Shown one piece after another: positions 24,737 through 38,717 of a DNA stretch of 64,000 nucleotides (the first letter of the stretch is position 1; every line of letters starts with the position of its first letter). Position numbers and translations under genes: made by a program. The DNA comes from Metopolophium dirhodum (taxonomy: Eukaryota > Arthropoda > Insecta > Hemiptera > Aphididae): contig NC_083563.1 of the NCBI RefSeq assembly GCF_019925205.1, forward strand, positions 4,774,001 to 4,838,000. The letters run 5' to 3'. The notes under the pieces are model-generated. The model was given only the letters and a program-made list of their open reading frames with translations, had not been told where the DNA came from and ran no database searches.

Positions 24737-25889
24737 CTTAAAACTACTTAAAAAGTACTCACAGATGAGTGAATGTGTGACTATGTGTGCACGTGTATCA
24801 TTGTTTATAGCATGTAAACTTGTAAGGCCTACATATAGTGCATTCACACTTCTGTTGAATCATTTGTAAACACGTGAAAGCTAAATTTTAAATGTAATAC
24901 AAACAACTACCTATAGGGTAATATCAAAATGTACATTTTTAAAGTAGTTTTAAGAAACTATATACTTTATACATAATAAATATTTTTATAAATAGATTAG
25001 CATATGATCACACATTTTAAACTGTGGCCGTATTAAATATTAATGTAATGTAATATGCATATATTATGTATTATATGATTAAATTATTATACAATATTTT
25101 AATTTTATTATTGAATTCAATTTATTATTTGTATATTTATTATTGAATGTCTGCATAAAAATAATTATGTGCTAATTGTACCTAGTAAAATGCTTTGTAC
25201 TTTTAGAGTTCTGCTATCTTATATTATAATATATATGTAATATGTACATTATTATATTAATTTGTATTAGATAAAATAATGGATTTGTGTAGATTATACT
25301 GGTAAGTTATAATATTATGCCAAATAGACAATATCTGATAGTTAAATAATTATTTATAAACATTTCTAGAGATTAATGCTTTCTCTATTTTGTTATTTTA
25401 TAAGATTTAAAGTCATATATATATATATAGGTATCAACTATGTATAATTGATAAAAACAACTCAAATAATTATAATCATTTAATATGTATTCATTTATGT
25501 GTGATTGTTTTTTTTCCCATTGTAATTTAACAATATAATTTCCATTCATTATTAATTAGTAATTACTATTATATCAGCGATATAATATAGGTAATTGAAA
25601 AATATAAACCACTAAGAAGAAAGGTATAATTCAATAACAAATAAAATATAGGTACAGCAAATTAAAAGAATATTTTTATTTCTTTAACGATGTATCAAAT
25701 TTATTGTTATATAAATAGCTAATGAATCTTAAATTAATATTTCAAGTTCATATAATAGGTATTATGTAACTGGAAAGTCAGTCAATCAATGTCTACAATC
25801 ACGAGAGCTCGGTTTATACCGCAAATTTTTATCACAGTTTTTCCCATACTATTACGTATGACCAAATTTGAATGAACAAACATTGAGAT

Positions 25890-26589
25890 GTGTGGCGTAC
25901 GCAGGCGGGGGGGGGGGGGTGGCTAACGGGCTGAAGCCCTCCCCACATTACCCGTATTATTATAACTTTAAAAAAAATACTGATCAACTTTCAACTGTCA
26001 ACTAGTAAGCAAGACGTAAATTCATATACGTTTTATCAAAATGAATTCATTTTTGTAAAAACATTGTATTTGCGTATCAATTTTCCTAAAATTATCAGTA
26101 ATTTTTTAGTAAAAGTATGAAATACTTGCATGAAAGACTTTGTATTACATTTTCAAGCCTTAACTATACACATTTGATATTTTATAAGTTTTGAACTACA
26201 AATCAACTGTGATTTTGTCAAAATTTGAACTTTAAATGCTTATTAAAAATAATCATGCCTATGTATCGTTAATATTTTGTCTATAATAAAAACATACGTA
26301 GGTATTACATTTTTAATCATTTTGACCGGATGAATATTTTTTAATTGACATTTTTAGAATAAAAAAACTTTAATTAATCAAATACAATCCAAGTGAAGAC
26401 GGTCTAACCAACGTTACCTAAAAAGTTCTAGTTATCTACCAAAAAGTTGAGAGGTTGAAGTTGTACAAATATTTTAAAATACCTCAAATAAACGTCTGAA
26501 ATTATTAGACTGGATAAAATAAAAATAAAATTATAATTCATTTTTAAGCCCCCCCCCCCCCTCATTGAAAAATCCTGCGTACGCCACTG
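25890..26589. mobile_element. hAT-like element, 700 bp
   Basis: Inverted ends share TGGCGTACGCAGG and CCTGCGTACGCCA, flanked by ATTGAGAT (25882-25889) and ATTGGGAT (26590-26597), 7 of 8 identical. A poly-G run follows the left end and a poly-C run precedes the right end, so the homopolymers are themselves mirror-placed. There is no open frame. Confidence 0.7.
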
Positions 26590-28084
26590 ATTGGGATGAT
26601 CACTTTAAGACTGAACTTCCTAGTTTGACAAATGGGTTTTATATTAATGTACAGTTGAAATATTGTTAATTATAATAATACGTATATTTCAAACACTACA
26701 ATGATTATAATAACTGTACAAATATTATAAATCTTATAGAAGTGCGTGAATCAATATAATTAGTTTACCTTGAAATCATTTGGAGATTGATCCAGGTTTA
26801 AAATAAATTTACTCAACTAAAAATACTATAACATGCCATATGTTACGTGAACAAAGTTTAGTTGGTTAATGAGCACCTATCGTTAATTGTTAATATAATA
26901 TTATATAGATACCTACAATAAGTATTTACAATCGACATTGTAAAATTATTTTAGAATATGATGGAACTATTGGTACTTACATAATCAAGTACATAATTAA
27001 CAAATTAAATTATTAACTAACTATTCCGTGTTTTTAACAGATGCTGCAGTACCTACCTATTGTCGTGTATTAAACATACAACAGCATATAGGTACACGAA
27101 TACACCTAAATATTATAATATTATCATAGCGAACGGTTAGTCGCTAACAAATAATATATTATTTTTATTTTATACAATTTTTTTTAGGAAATTGAAAAAA
27201 AATTAAATTTTGTTTTTATAATTGTGATAGTGTAAAAATGTATACTTATAAGGCGTACCTATAGTCTATAGATTATGGATTATCGGTTGGTTGAAATATT
27301 AAATTGATTCATACATATAAATTTGAAAAGCTGACAAATTGTACTGCCACATTTTATTATCATATTACAATTTAATAATTATTGTGTCGACCACAGAACT
27401 TAACTTAACGGTAGAAAATCTATATATACCTAATTCTAATTCACTATAAATAAAAACATTCTAAAACAAATATAGTTGGAAAAAATTAATGACACAAAGG
27501 TGATTATAAGAAAATATTCACATGATTTATTAGACTAAAATAAAAACACAATTTTCACAACGTATTTTAGGTTTTGCTTAAAACTTTAACAACGATCTCA
27601 TTTAAACTATTTCTGCTTAAGAAAAAAACATGAATCAAAGAATAAGCTTTAACCGCGTGCATATTATCTACACCAAGTTAAATAATGATATTATCAATTA
27701 TTTTGTAACTTGTAGAAAGTTTTTTGTACCGCCTCCGGTGAAATTCCAAGACGGCAAGTAGCGAATTAGTTGTAGAATTCCTTAAATTACTCAAATCAGA
27801 TTTAATCGCGATATAAAAATGTTTGATTAGTAATGGGTTGCATATGTGCACAACATAAATATAATCAAACAATACTAAATTAACTTAATAAATTGGCATA
27901 TTGCATTTTCTTTTAAATGTTTTAATTTATAGGTGATATTTATGTTGATTAAAGTCTATTTTTATAGTGATTTATATTTATACTAACTGTTACAATATGT
28001 TACCTTACATGATAAAATATATCGATCATAATATAACCAAAGTTAAAATAGGGTTTAATACATTAAAAACAAATTCATTATTTA

Positions 28085-31000
28085 TTTTAGATTCTGATTG
28101 AAGCGATGAATGTATTGATTTTACAATGATGTGTGTTTTTTTTTAAATTTTTTATTTTTATTTTTGTGTCTGTCATCACCTTTTAGGACAGTAAAAGTGC
28201 TTGGATTTTCTTCAACAGTAACTTTTCTGATAGGAAAGTGAATCTAGTTGGTACTTTGGGGGTCAAAAATAAAAATTCCTAGTAAAATTCCCAATAGTTT
28301 TCAAAAGCGACGTGAAAAACAAAAGAAAAATTAAGGAAAAACGGGAATTTTTACGCAAAATTTTGGTTTTTGGTGTAACTCTAAAACAAATGACCGTAGG
28401 GACATGAAATTTTGACTGAATGTTTATATTAGCATTTTCTATACACCATACAATTTTGAAAATATTTTGACTCTTTTTGAGCTGTTTACGGACATTGTCA
28501 GTTTTCAATTTTTTCAGTTTTTTTTTCTATAAATATCAATAAAATTTTATCTGTTGAGTAAAAAAGCTTGACAATTTAATAGAAGGCTCCTAGGTTATTG
28601 TTTCAAAGGCAGATGAAAAAAATTAAAAATCCTTAGTCACAGTTTTTATTCATAAGCATTTAAAGTTCAAATTTTGACAAAATACGGAAAAATCACGAAA
28701 AATAGCAAATTATTTTGAGTTGAGAATTCATAAAAATTTTTCTTTTTAAATCTAAGATTTTAAAATGTAATATAAGATTACTCATAAGTTTGTCTACCTT
28801 TATCAAAAAAAAAATGTCTAGAAGAAACTTAAATTAAATTTTTATGAGCGTCTGAAATTTATATTTATACAACATTTGATATTCACTTGATTTCTCATGT
28901 AACAATTTTCTTATTTTATTGTAATTGAAAAAGGAATGACTGTAGATATTTGAAAATTTCACTGAATGTTTATATTAGCATTTTCTATACACGATAAAAT
29001 TTTGAAAATATTTTGACTCTTTTTGAGCGGTTTACGGACATTGTCAGTTTTCAATTTTAGATTCTGAGTGAAACGATGAATGTATTGATTTTACAATTAT
29101 GTGTGTTTTTTTTTTTATTTTTTTTTTTATTTTTTTATTTTTGTGTCTGTGTACACGATAAGTAGTCGAAATAATGCTTCGATTTTCGACTTCAGTATCT
29201 TGTTCGATGGGAAAGTGAATATCGTTGGTGCATTGGGGAGGTCAAAATTTTAATTTCCCAGTAGTTTTCAAAAGCGATGTGAAAAACAAAAGAAAAATTA
29301 AGGAAAAACGGGAATTTTTACGCAAAATCGATTTTTAACAAAATCGATTTTGGTTATTGGTGTAACTCTAAAACAAATGACCGTAGATGCATGAAATTTT
29401 CACTGGTTGTTTATATTTGCATTTTCTATACACAATACAATTTTGAAAATAATTTGACTTTTTTTGAACTGTTTACGGACATTGTCAGTTTTCAGTTTTT
29501 TTAAATTTTTTTTCTATAAATATCAATAAAATTTTATTTGTTGGGTAAAAAAGCTTGAAAATTTAATAGAAGGCTCCTAGGTTATTGTTTCAAAGGCAGA
29601 TGAAAAAAATTAAAAATCCTTAGTCACAGTTTTTTTTTATACACGTTTAAAGTTCAAATCTTGAAAAAATACGGAAAAATCACGAAAATTTGCAAATTAT
29701 TTTGAGTTAGAAATTCATAAAAAATTTTCTTTTTAAATCTAAGATTTTAAAATGTAATATAAGATTACTCATAAGTTTGTCTACCTTTATCAAAAAAAAA
29801 ATGTCTAGAAGAAACTTAAATTAAATTTTTATGAGCGTCTGAAATTTATATTTATACAACATTTGATATTTACTCGATTTCTCATGTAACAATTTTCTTA
29901 TTTTATTGTAATTAAAAAACGAATGACTGTAGATATTTGAAAATTTCACTGAATGTTTATATTAGCATTTTCTATACACCATAAAATGTTGAAAATATTT
30001 TGACTCTTTTTGAGCTGTTTACGGACATTGTCAGTTTTCAATTTTTTTAGTTTTTTTTTCTATAAATATCAATAAATTTTTATTTGTTGGGTAAAAAAGC
30101 GTGAAAATTTGATATAAGGCTCCTGATATATCGTTCTAATAGCAGTTGAAAAATATTAAAAATACATAGGCACAATTTTTTTTTATAAGCATTTAAAGTT
30201 CAAATTTTGACAACATTTATCAAATTTATAATTTATTAATTATTTTGTGGTTAAAAATGTATAAAATGTTTAACTTTTATGGCTAAAGATTGAAAATTTA
30301 AAACAAGGCTCCGAGTAAATAGGTTATATATAAATTACTTTATTCACAATAATATCATCAAATATACTTGGTAAAATCATAGGCTGACTGACCGTTTTCG
30401 CTCAGAATCGTTTTTCTTATACAATGATATTATATCATTGAATTCAAATTTAACACCATCCATTACAGTGACCCACTTGTAACCTACTGTACAGCAGAGC
30501 GACATCCACTTATCCACCTTTTTTTAGTTTTTTTTTCTATAAATATCAATAAATTTTTATTTGTTGGGTAAAAAAGCGTGAAAATTTGATATAAGGCTCC
30601 TGATATATCGTTCTAATAGCAGTTGAAAAATATTAAAAATACATAGGCACAATTTTTTTTTATAAGCATTTAAAGTTCAAATTTTGACAACATTTATCAA
30701 ATTTATAATTTATTAATTATTTTGTGGTTAAAAATGTATAAAATGTTTAACTTTTATGGCTAAAGATTGAAAATTTAAAACAAGGCTCCGAGTAAATAGG
30801 TTATATATAAATTACTTTATTCACAATAATATCATCAAATATACTTGGTAAAATCATAGGCTGACTGACCGTTTTCGCTCAGAATCGTTTTTCTTATACA
30901 ATGATATTATATCATTGAATTCAAATTTAATACCATCCATTACAGTGACCCACTTGTAACCTACTGTACAGCAGAGCGTCATCCACTTAACCACCTTTTT
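28085..31000 (+). repeat. Complex copy of an abundant interspersed repeat (AGATTCTGAG family)
   Basis: Starts at AGATTCTGATTGAAGCGATG and contains a second start at about 29056, so an approximately 970-bp block is repeated. Shared sub-blocks include TTACGGACATTGTCAGTTTT (four occurrences) and AAGGCTCCTAGGTTATTG (two). The outer ends near 30412 and 30890 read CGCTCAGAATCG, the inverted form of the start, followed by a conserved tail with CACTTGTAACCTACTGTACA. Diverged copies lie at 32636-32941 and, inverted, at 39700-40325 and 40419-41292. No protein is encoded; I take it for a non-autonomous transposon family. Confidence 0.7.
30045..30998 (+). repeat. Tandem duplication, period 477 bp, two copies
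   Basis: The end of the repeat family copy is present twice head to tail. The same base of the T-run and TATAAATATCAATAAATT block falls at 30060 and 30537, and similarity continues to the CCACTTATCCACC / CCACTTAACCACC ends. I see only a few substitutions between copies (for example AACACC versus AATACC, GCGACATCC versus GCGTCATCC), so the duplication is recent. Confidence 0.85.
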
Positions 31001-31176
31001 TTTTTTTGTATTTACTAGGTACCAAAGTTTATTTTTCATACTTAGTATAGGTAAGCTATTGCGATAATAACTAATAAGTGCATCACATAGATAATATTGT
31101 TTTCAAACTCGTCTTCAATTATTGTTTGCGTTTTAACATTATCCACAATATAAGTAATATATTGAACTAACAATTT

Positions 31177-31234
31177 TCTATGTTGCACAAGGGGCAGAGA
31201 GAAAAAATAAGTAGTGCGCAGACATCCTCTTAAC
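31177..31234. mobile_element. Solo end of the foldback element family
   Basis: CTATGTTGCACAAGGGGCAG followed by GAGAGAAAAA and AGTAGTGCGC closely resembles the right arm of the foldback element at 51587-52027. No left arm was found nearby. Confidence 0.5.
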
Positions 31235-31239
31235 ATTCT

Positions 31240-34200
31240 TAATCACTAAACCACATAATATATTTATTTGACAAAACTATTCACAAAATGTATGTTACTT
31301 GTTACTATATGTAACTATTTAAGTACATAGTTGTAGTGGTTGTTCTTATTAATTAATATGGTGATATTTCAATTATTATGTCTTTTACTGGTAGACTGGT
31401 GAACTTGATTTACGTATTATTGACCATGTATAAAATATTAAAACATCAATTTAAATTAAGTTACGTTAGGTACCTATGTATACAGTATATACCTGATAAC
31501 CAAAATAAATGTTAATTAATAATTATTATTGTAAGGTTAAAATAATTATTTTGAACCAGATAGTTATTAAAAAATAAAACTCTCTTGTTTTTGCTCGTTT
31601 ATGTGTTCATAATATTTTTCACAAATGTAAGTTATAAAGTAGTTGACCTTTAAAAATTAACATACTTTTAACTTATTTTACACGAAAGAGTGAGAAAAAA
31701 AAATCATATAATATCTTGTATAGCGTTTTATACATAACGTATACGTTGTAGGAATGTCTTCGAAAAATAATTAAGAATAATAAAATAGGTACCTATTTAT
31801 AATAATTATATTCAGAAAGTTGTTTCGAGAACCTATCAGTTTTGGTATAATGGTATTTAATATATAACCAGACATAAAACAATGGTATAAGACGTGTACA
31901 AGTTGTACAACCAAATTATAATAGATTTTAACGAATATTACAAGACTAATTAACTATAGAATATAGAATATCAATATAGTTTAGATTATAAGACACCCAC
32001 AAATGTATATTTTATACATATAGTATGCTTTTTCCGTAAATATAATTTCACCAAGATCATCCCTAGCGACACAAAAAGGAAATTGAAAAATGACATTGAA
32101 ATATACATAAGTCCAAGACTATCTTAAAATTGTATTAAATTGAAGAAATTGGGTAATAAATAAAATCGTGATCCATTAGAGTTCATAATATAGATATTTA
32201 TTCTGAGACTGTCATAGAAATTTAGGTAAATGAATTAATGACGCTGATACCCATTGCTAGAAACTTAAATACATAGACAATATCATCAGTAAGAAAATAT
32301 TATTCGTAGACGGAAAATTCAGAGTTCCCAAGCTTAGTACGGGGACTATATATTATATAGATTATAGTGGCCACTCTTATCCTCGTCTCTCTTCTCTATT
32401 CGGGTGCATAATTTACCATAAAATACCCATTTTCAATGTCTGAACATATAAGATCTCTAATTATCAAATATTATATAACAGAATGTACACGTTTATAAAA
32501 AAATATGGATACACCTTAATGAATCAGGTGAGTCACTCTCCAAATATCTTCAAACCGTTTAAACTAATACAAAATTTTAATCGAAGTGAGTATATAATTG
32601 AAAAGTTGGTCAAAAGATGGGTTATTGTTTTAATTTTTTTAATCATGAGCAATGGAATGTATTGATTTTACAAGGATGTGTTTGTTAGTCAAATTTTTTT
32701 TAAGTTGAGCATTGGCTTCCAAAAAAATTAAGAAATATCCAACAAATTACTATTGAGAAAATAAAAAAAATACCTCTTTAAAGTACTAGCTTGATCCAAT
32801 TTCCTAAAAGATAAGATATATGTAAATATGTTTGAATCGAAGCACTCCTTCTGGTAGAAATTTTGTATACAATATAAAAAAAATAAAATAAAATAAACAC
32901 CATTGTCGAACCACTATAGTTTCCTCGATCCGCTCAGAATCTAAAATAATATAAAAACACTATTTTTCATCGAGATATATGAAGGGAGACGAGTATTTAG
33001 TATCTGTATATCCTGCTCAACTTTTTATTAATTCTCCCTCGATTTTCACGTTTTTTTTTTTAAATTTATCTTTAATTAAGGTGCAGGTAACTGACCTCTT
33101 TAAAGTAAAATTAAGTATCCTTATTCAATTTTGAATCCGTAAGTCTACACGACTACGCGAGAAATGTTTTATACTTAGGTACTTTACTTACTTTATCAAG
33201 ACATTTTTTTTTTTCAAAGCCAATACTAGTTTTAACTATACTATGTATAATACTAAGCTTCACTATGCTAAAATTAAGAATATAATACAATTACAAAATA
33301 ATTATTTTATTCCGTCGATATATAATGTATACTTTGTGTAAAAGGGTCAATGATGGGATATATTAGTATATTATTATATTACTATTGGTAGTACGATTTA
33401 CGTAGATATACTACGTAACATTTTAAAACTTTCGAAATATATTTTATAAATAATTAAAATGGTCAATTAGAGACTCATGGTAAGTACAACAGTTTTATTT
33501 TTTAATCGGCAATAATAGAATGATGATACGGTGTGTACATTTTGGCGAATAGTTATTGGACGTTTCATTAAAAACCTTCTAAAAGGTATAACGTCGACCT
33601 TAATATACACTAGCATACATAATGTACGCACTATACGTATTATACAAAATATTAAATCATAACGTTAAATCTACAACGCCTGCAGAAGAGAGTGGAATGT
33701 ATAATCGCTGGAGAGTTATTTAATTTCGCAGTTAAGCGTGTCTGCGCATGTTGCTCTTCGGTTTTACTTTTTCATGCTACTTACATTAAAATAATGCGTT
33801 ATACTCCGTTAAACGTTTTATCGAAACGCCTGGCGGACGAGATCGAATTTATTTACATATGAAAATGTATTGCAACAACCGCATGCCATTGTATGACGCG
33901 TAGTGTACCATAACATATTAATTTTATAATAAATTGAAATTTGTGTCAAGTGAATATTATTCGTTTCGGATTTTGGAGTCGACGTCGTGTCATAATATAA
34001 TTATGTTATGGCAGTGTAATAAGAAATATTTTGATTAGACAATAGATGTGATCAATGATGAAGTTAGAGACGATCTCGAGTTTACAAAAAAAAAATGTAG
34101 TCTATTACGACAGTTTGGCGGCAATGATGAATGATGCCTTAAACCTATTTTTTTTATCGATAATTTTGGTTTTCCAATAGAGTTTACTGTATTACGCCAT

Positions 34201-34620
34201 ACGAACTGTATTAATAACAGCTGGTTTAATCTTTAATGCTTTAACACGAATAAAATATACTATGGTGCAAAAATCACACACAATATTCTACGTCTATTAT
34301 AGGTATAAGATAATAACGTATAATCCATCCAGTACAGTGCAGTAAATGATCGATTCCGGTCAAATTATATGTGTATAAGAGATAAAGCGTAAATACGACG
34401 TTTTTTGGATTTTAATCTGGTTTAAATTTTGTAATAGAAAATATTGTACGTATCTACCGTTATTTAATCTAAGTGTATAATATAATATTAATCGTATGAT
34501 GCCCTATTCGTCTATGATTGAGAATCGCGTCAAAAGCTACAAAAGAAAGCGATATCCGTAAAGTAAGAATGTGTCATCAACCACATTCTTAGACGAAATT
34601 CATCCAGCAGATTTGGTTTT
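31240..34620. other. Gene-free stretch
   Basis: AT-rich, with one short repeat copy (32636-32941). I found no exon with both a plausible splice site and coding character. Confidence 0.4.
32636..32941 (+). repeat. Short diverged copy of the AGATTCTGAG repeat
   Basis: Begins with a diverged start (AATCATGAGCAATG, then TGTATTGATTTTACAA) and ends CCGCTCAGAATCTAAAA, the inverted terminus. At about 300 bp it looks like a deletion derivative holding both ends. Confidence 0.55.
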
Positions 34621-34825
34621 TTTTATTATTATTATTTATTTATGGCTATCGCGGAACGAAAGTTCGCCCAGGGCCAAGTCAACTTCCGATACCCAGCCAT
34701 TAAAACGTGTCTGCATTCCGTGCATTAATGGAATTCTCGCGGTCTGATCGGTATACATAAAAATTGTGGTTACCGTGTTGATATTATAAAAGTGTACCTA
34801 TATATACACGCTACCAGGTATATTA

Positions 34826-34856
<31 letters not shown>

Positions 34857-34927
34857 GCAGACAGTAGGTACCTATATATAATAATAAATGTATATACATA
34901 ACAACGCTACAGCGACGCCCAGCTTGT

Positions 34928-35024
34928 TCAATCACTGCAAACGAATACTTGACACGATTCCGGCTCTGCGGATGCGGCCGCTTTTGCGATTTCCACCATC
35001 GTCGGGCCATTGTCCGTGGTCCAA
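34928..35024 (-). CDS. Exon 4 (terminal) of the cysteine-module gene
   Basis: Excellent acceptor (TCTTATTATTTTCAG) followed by T-TGG-ACC and 30 further codons to TGA: TTDNGPTMVEIAKAAASAEP and the closing ESCQVFVCSD. The downstream 34600-34927 region is presumably 3' UTR, with AATAAA on the - strand near 34637. Confidence 0.6.
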
Positions 35025-37003
35025 CTGAAAATAATAAGACAATAATATTATTATGTGCCTGTAATCTTATACCGCGGCTAATGATGTGTATACCTAAATT
35101 AAGAGCACGCCATATCCACATATTATAATTCTTTGGCGTACAGTATAAATGTTTATTAATGTTAATTTAATTATTGAGTCAGAAACGACTAGTTTTCAAA
35201 AGGATTAAACGAAACATTAAAAAATCATTCTAAATCGTAGACAATAGTGTCTGGGCTGATAATTAATTTAATATTAATATTCAATGTACCAACTTTTATG
35301 TTAACAATTAAGTAGAACTTTAAAATCGATTCTTCATTATTTTTAAGTGACTTAAGATAATTGGATTTTTATTTTATATGACTTACGCTATTAGGGCATG
35401 CATTTAAAATTATTACTGAGCTTGACTTAATATATTAAGACCATTTTAAAATTATTTCTGTCAGATTCTCAATTCTTAACTAGACATACATGTTTTGTAC
35501 CCAATATAATGTGACTTAAAATGTTTAGACCAAAATAAATTTCACTGATAGTGAGTTATAGTTTTGACTTACGTGATCTGTACCAACAAAATATAATCAT
35601 ATAAAAATGTTATATTTTAATAACACTATACCATACGCCAAAGATTATGTTTCTCCGTAGAACATATCAAACTTATTACTAATTTAGTCGAATCAATTTT
35701 GTGTTGTTTGCTTAATTGTTGTAATAAATTGACTTATTATAAAACTTAAGAGTAAGAACATAATCAGTGTTTGTGCTTCGGTTTTTTACCGAAAATTACC
35801 TTAAAAATGTTAAGCAAGTTTTGAATGTGTAAAATATTACAGTATGCTATAACTTGCTCGGTAATTAAAATATCGTAAAAATACAAATAGTGTTCTTACT
35901 TTAACTTAATCCACTCTATCATTAAAGTTAACAACACAAAATATTTGTCTTCAGCTGCAAATTTGTAATTTTGTTCGTAATGCTAGTGTAAGATGGAAAC
36001 AACATAATTTTATGCAGATGTGAGTGTGCTTGTGTTCTTAAGCCGTCGAAGTCAATTTTATAAACATACGCATACTATAATGTTAACAAGCCACAGTTTT
36101 TTCTCGTATTCCACAGGTAGATATAACATTCGAACATGAGAAATTGAAAACATGGTTGTAGCCCACTATGGAAAAATTATTATTCAAAGCGTATAATATT
36201 TCTGTTAACGCGTTGACCGATGGTAATAATTATAATAGTTAAGTCGTTTAAAAAAAAAAATAAAACTGCAGTGCTTGTTCTTGATAGGTATCTACTTAAT
36301 ATATTATATACCTATTATTATGATGGTTGGTTTTCGCAAGTATCACTTAATCAAAATGATTATAATCATTATTTTATATTAAGTATACCTATAATACCAG
36401 TCAATATATTTTTCGCCATTTTAATAAACAGTTATGAATTATTTACAAAGATATAATACTAATTAGTTGTAAGTAATATACTATATAATATGTATTAATA
36501 TTATGATTCATTTAATATGGGTACAAATAGTGTAATAATATAGGTAAGTACACCAATGACGTAGAATGTTTAGTAGGTACATTTTCGTAATAATAGCAAT
36601 ATTATTTAGGTAAATCGTAGTCGATTGGTGTATGAACAATAATTTATAACCGTTTAAATAATCTTACTTTAGTTTATAGTTTTGCTGTAGAGTTTCCAAT
36701 TGACTATGCGAATAGTTGCTCTTTATGGTTTCGCATATTTTCTTTTTTAAACAATTGTCTAAATATCCGGGCGATTTGTCTTCTCCGTCTGTTTTCCATT
36801 CAGTGCTCATCTTTCTCAATGCCTTATACCTCCCGGCAATAACATTTGGATTGTATGCTGTCGAATTCTTTTGGAACCTATGCCAAAGGTGTATAATACA
36901 TAATATATTACTAATTCAAGCGTAGGCAATATAATATTCCATCCATGTAAACAAATAACAACTTTGAACTTTTCTAAATTGGAACGTTTGACCATAGGCA
37001 ATA

Positions 37004-37037
<34 letters not shown>

Positions 37038-38674
37038 ACACAGTAACATCGTTAAATTCTATCCTGTCCGAGCCATTTCTATTCTTTTCTAGCATAATAA
37101 TTATATAATATAAACCATATTTGCTTTTTTAAAAATAAAATAAGCGTATAGTGTGCATATTAGACGTATTCCAAAGAAATTATTTTGAATATCTAGACAG
37201 GAAACACGCCATGACAGCATGACCGTACAGGAGGATGATCGGACAAAGATGATTAATCTACGCTTAAACTTCAAATACACTGGAGCATGGAAAATAATCG
37301 TATTAACCATAATATATTTATACGCTCTAATAACGTATCAGAAGGATCCTGTAGCGAAGTTGAATATTACTCTAATAGTCTAAGCTAGCTGCGTGTATAT
37401 TCTAGTTAGCAATACGGTGGGTGTTCATGCAATTTTAGAAATATTTCCAAAAAAAAACGTGTCTAATTAGTCGTTTTCACTTTTAGGCCACATAATTCGA
37501 TAAAAATCTCTGGACAAGCGCACGCGCGAGCCATATGAGTACGTAATTCGAATAGGTGAATTATATGGATGTCGAATATATCTAATGTAACGTCGACCGT
37601 CAAACATGTTTACTCGGCAGAGCATCTATACATATGCATATGGCATATCGCATACACAACAATTAATACTAACGAGATGAAAAATAATATTAATTAATAA
37701 TAATAATAGTAATAGTAGTAAACTCTCGACATCAAGTATACAAACGAAACACACTGAGTGTCTGTAAGTTGCAGCGATGACCTTTGTACAATCGAAGATT
37801 TCTCTACAGGGTGCGGCAACAGGCCGTAGTCCAAGAGACCCGCATCAGTGGCAAGCGCGTATATATTGTATATACAGAATGATTCACCAAGCATTGTCCC
37901 CATTTTTCCTTCAATAATATAGTTATTTAAAATTTGATATTTGTAATTTTTTAATAATAGGTATTCATATTTTGTACAAGTTTTTTGAGTAATTTAACTT
38001 TGTGTACTAGTATAATTGCCCAATGGGTTTTGAAAATTTGAAAATTGTAGTAGGTAATTAATATTAATTTATCAACATTTGTAATTTGTAAAAATAGTCT
38101 GAATAAATACTAGATCCAATATCATATCTTTTTTATATTCTTGTAAAACCGTTTTTAAAGACTATTATCCTTATTTATTTTAATAACAGAGAAACTACTC
38201 GTTTAAATGTAAAATTAGGTACATCAACATTTTCAAAAAAAAAAATAAATAAAATATTTCATAAATAATTTACAGTAAAAAAGACGGTTCTAATTTGAAA
38301 GACAAAAGTTGTATCGACACGGGAAACTTCTTAAGTAGTACAAAAAATCTCAAGAGTTTTAAATTATGGTCTTTAAGTGTACGTCCTATTTAAAAATTCC
38401 AACAATCAGACTGAGTACCTATATTCATTATTAATGGAAACACTGGGGGTGAGGATGCTTGCAGGTGAATCACCGTGTATATATAATTATTGGGAGACAA
38501 CAATTATTATTTTACGACGACATGGCGTGTACCTACCATATACCATAATATAGAATAATATGTGTGCGGTTGACTCGGTATATTACACTGCGTACGATAC
38601 CGGCGACTGGCGCGAGTGTTATTTTATCCTCTCGTTTTTTTCTCGAATCGCATCCGTAGGTATGACATCGTAAC

Positions 38675-38717
<43 letters not shown>

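Noticed and set aside
36716..37049. Frames of 69 (+) and 77 (-) codons around 36.8 kb
   Set aside because: They are other frames across the real - strand exon 36668-36877 and the (TG)n repeat.
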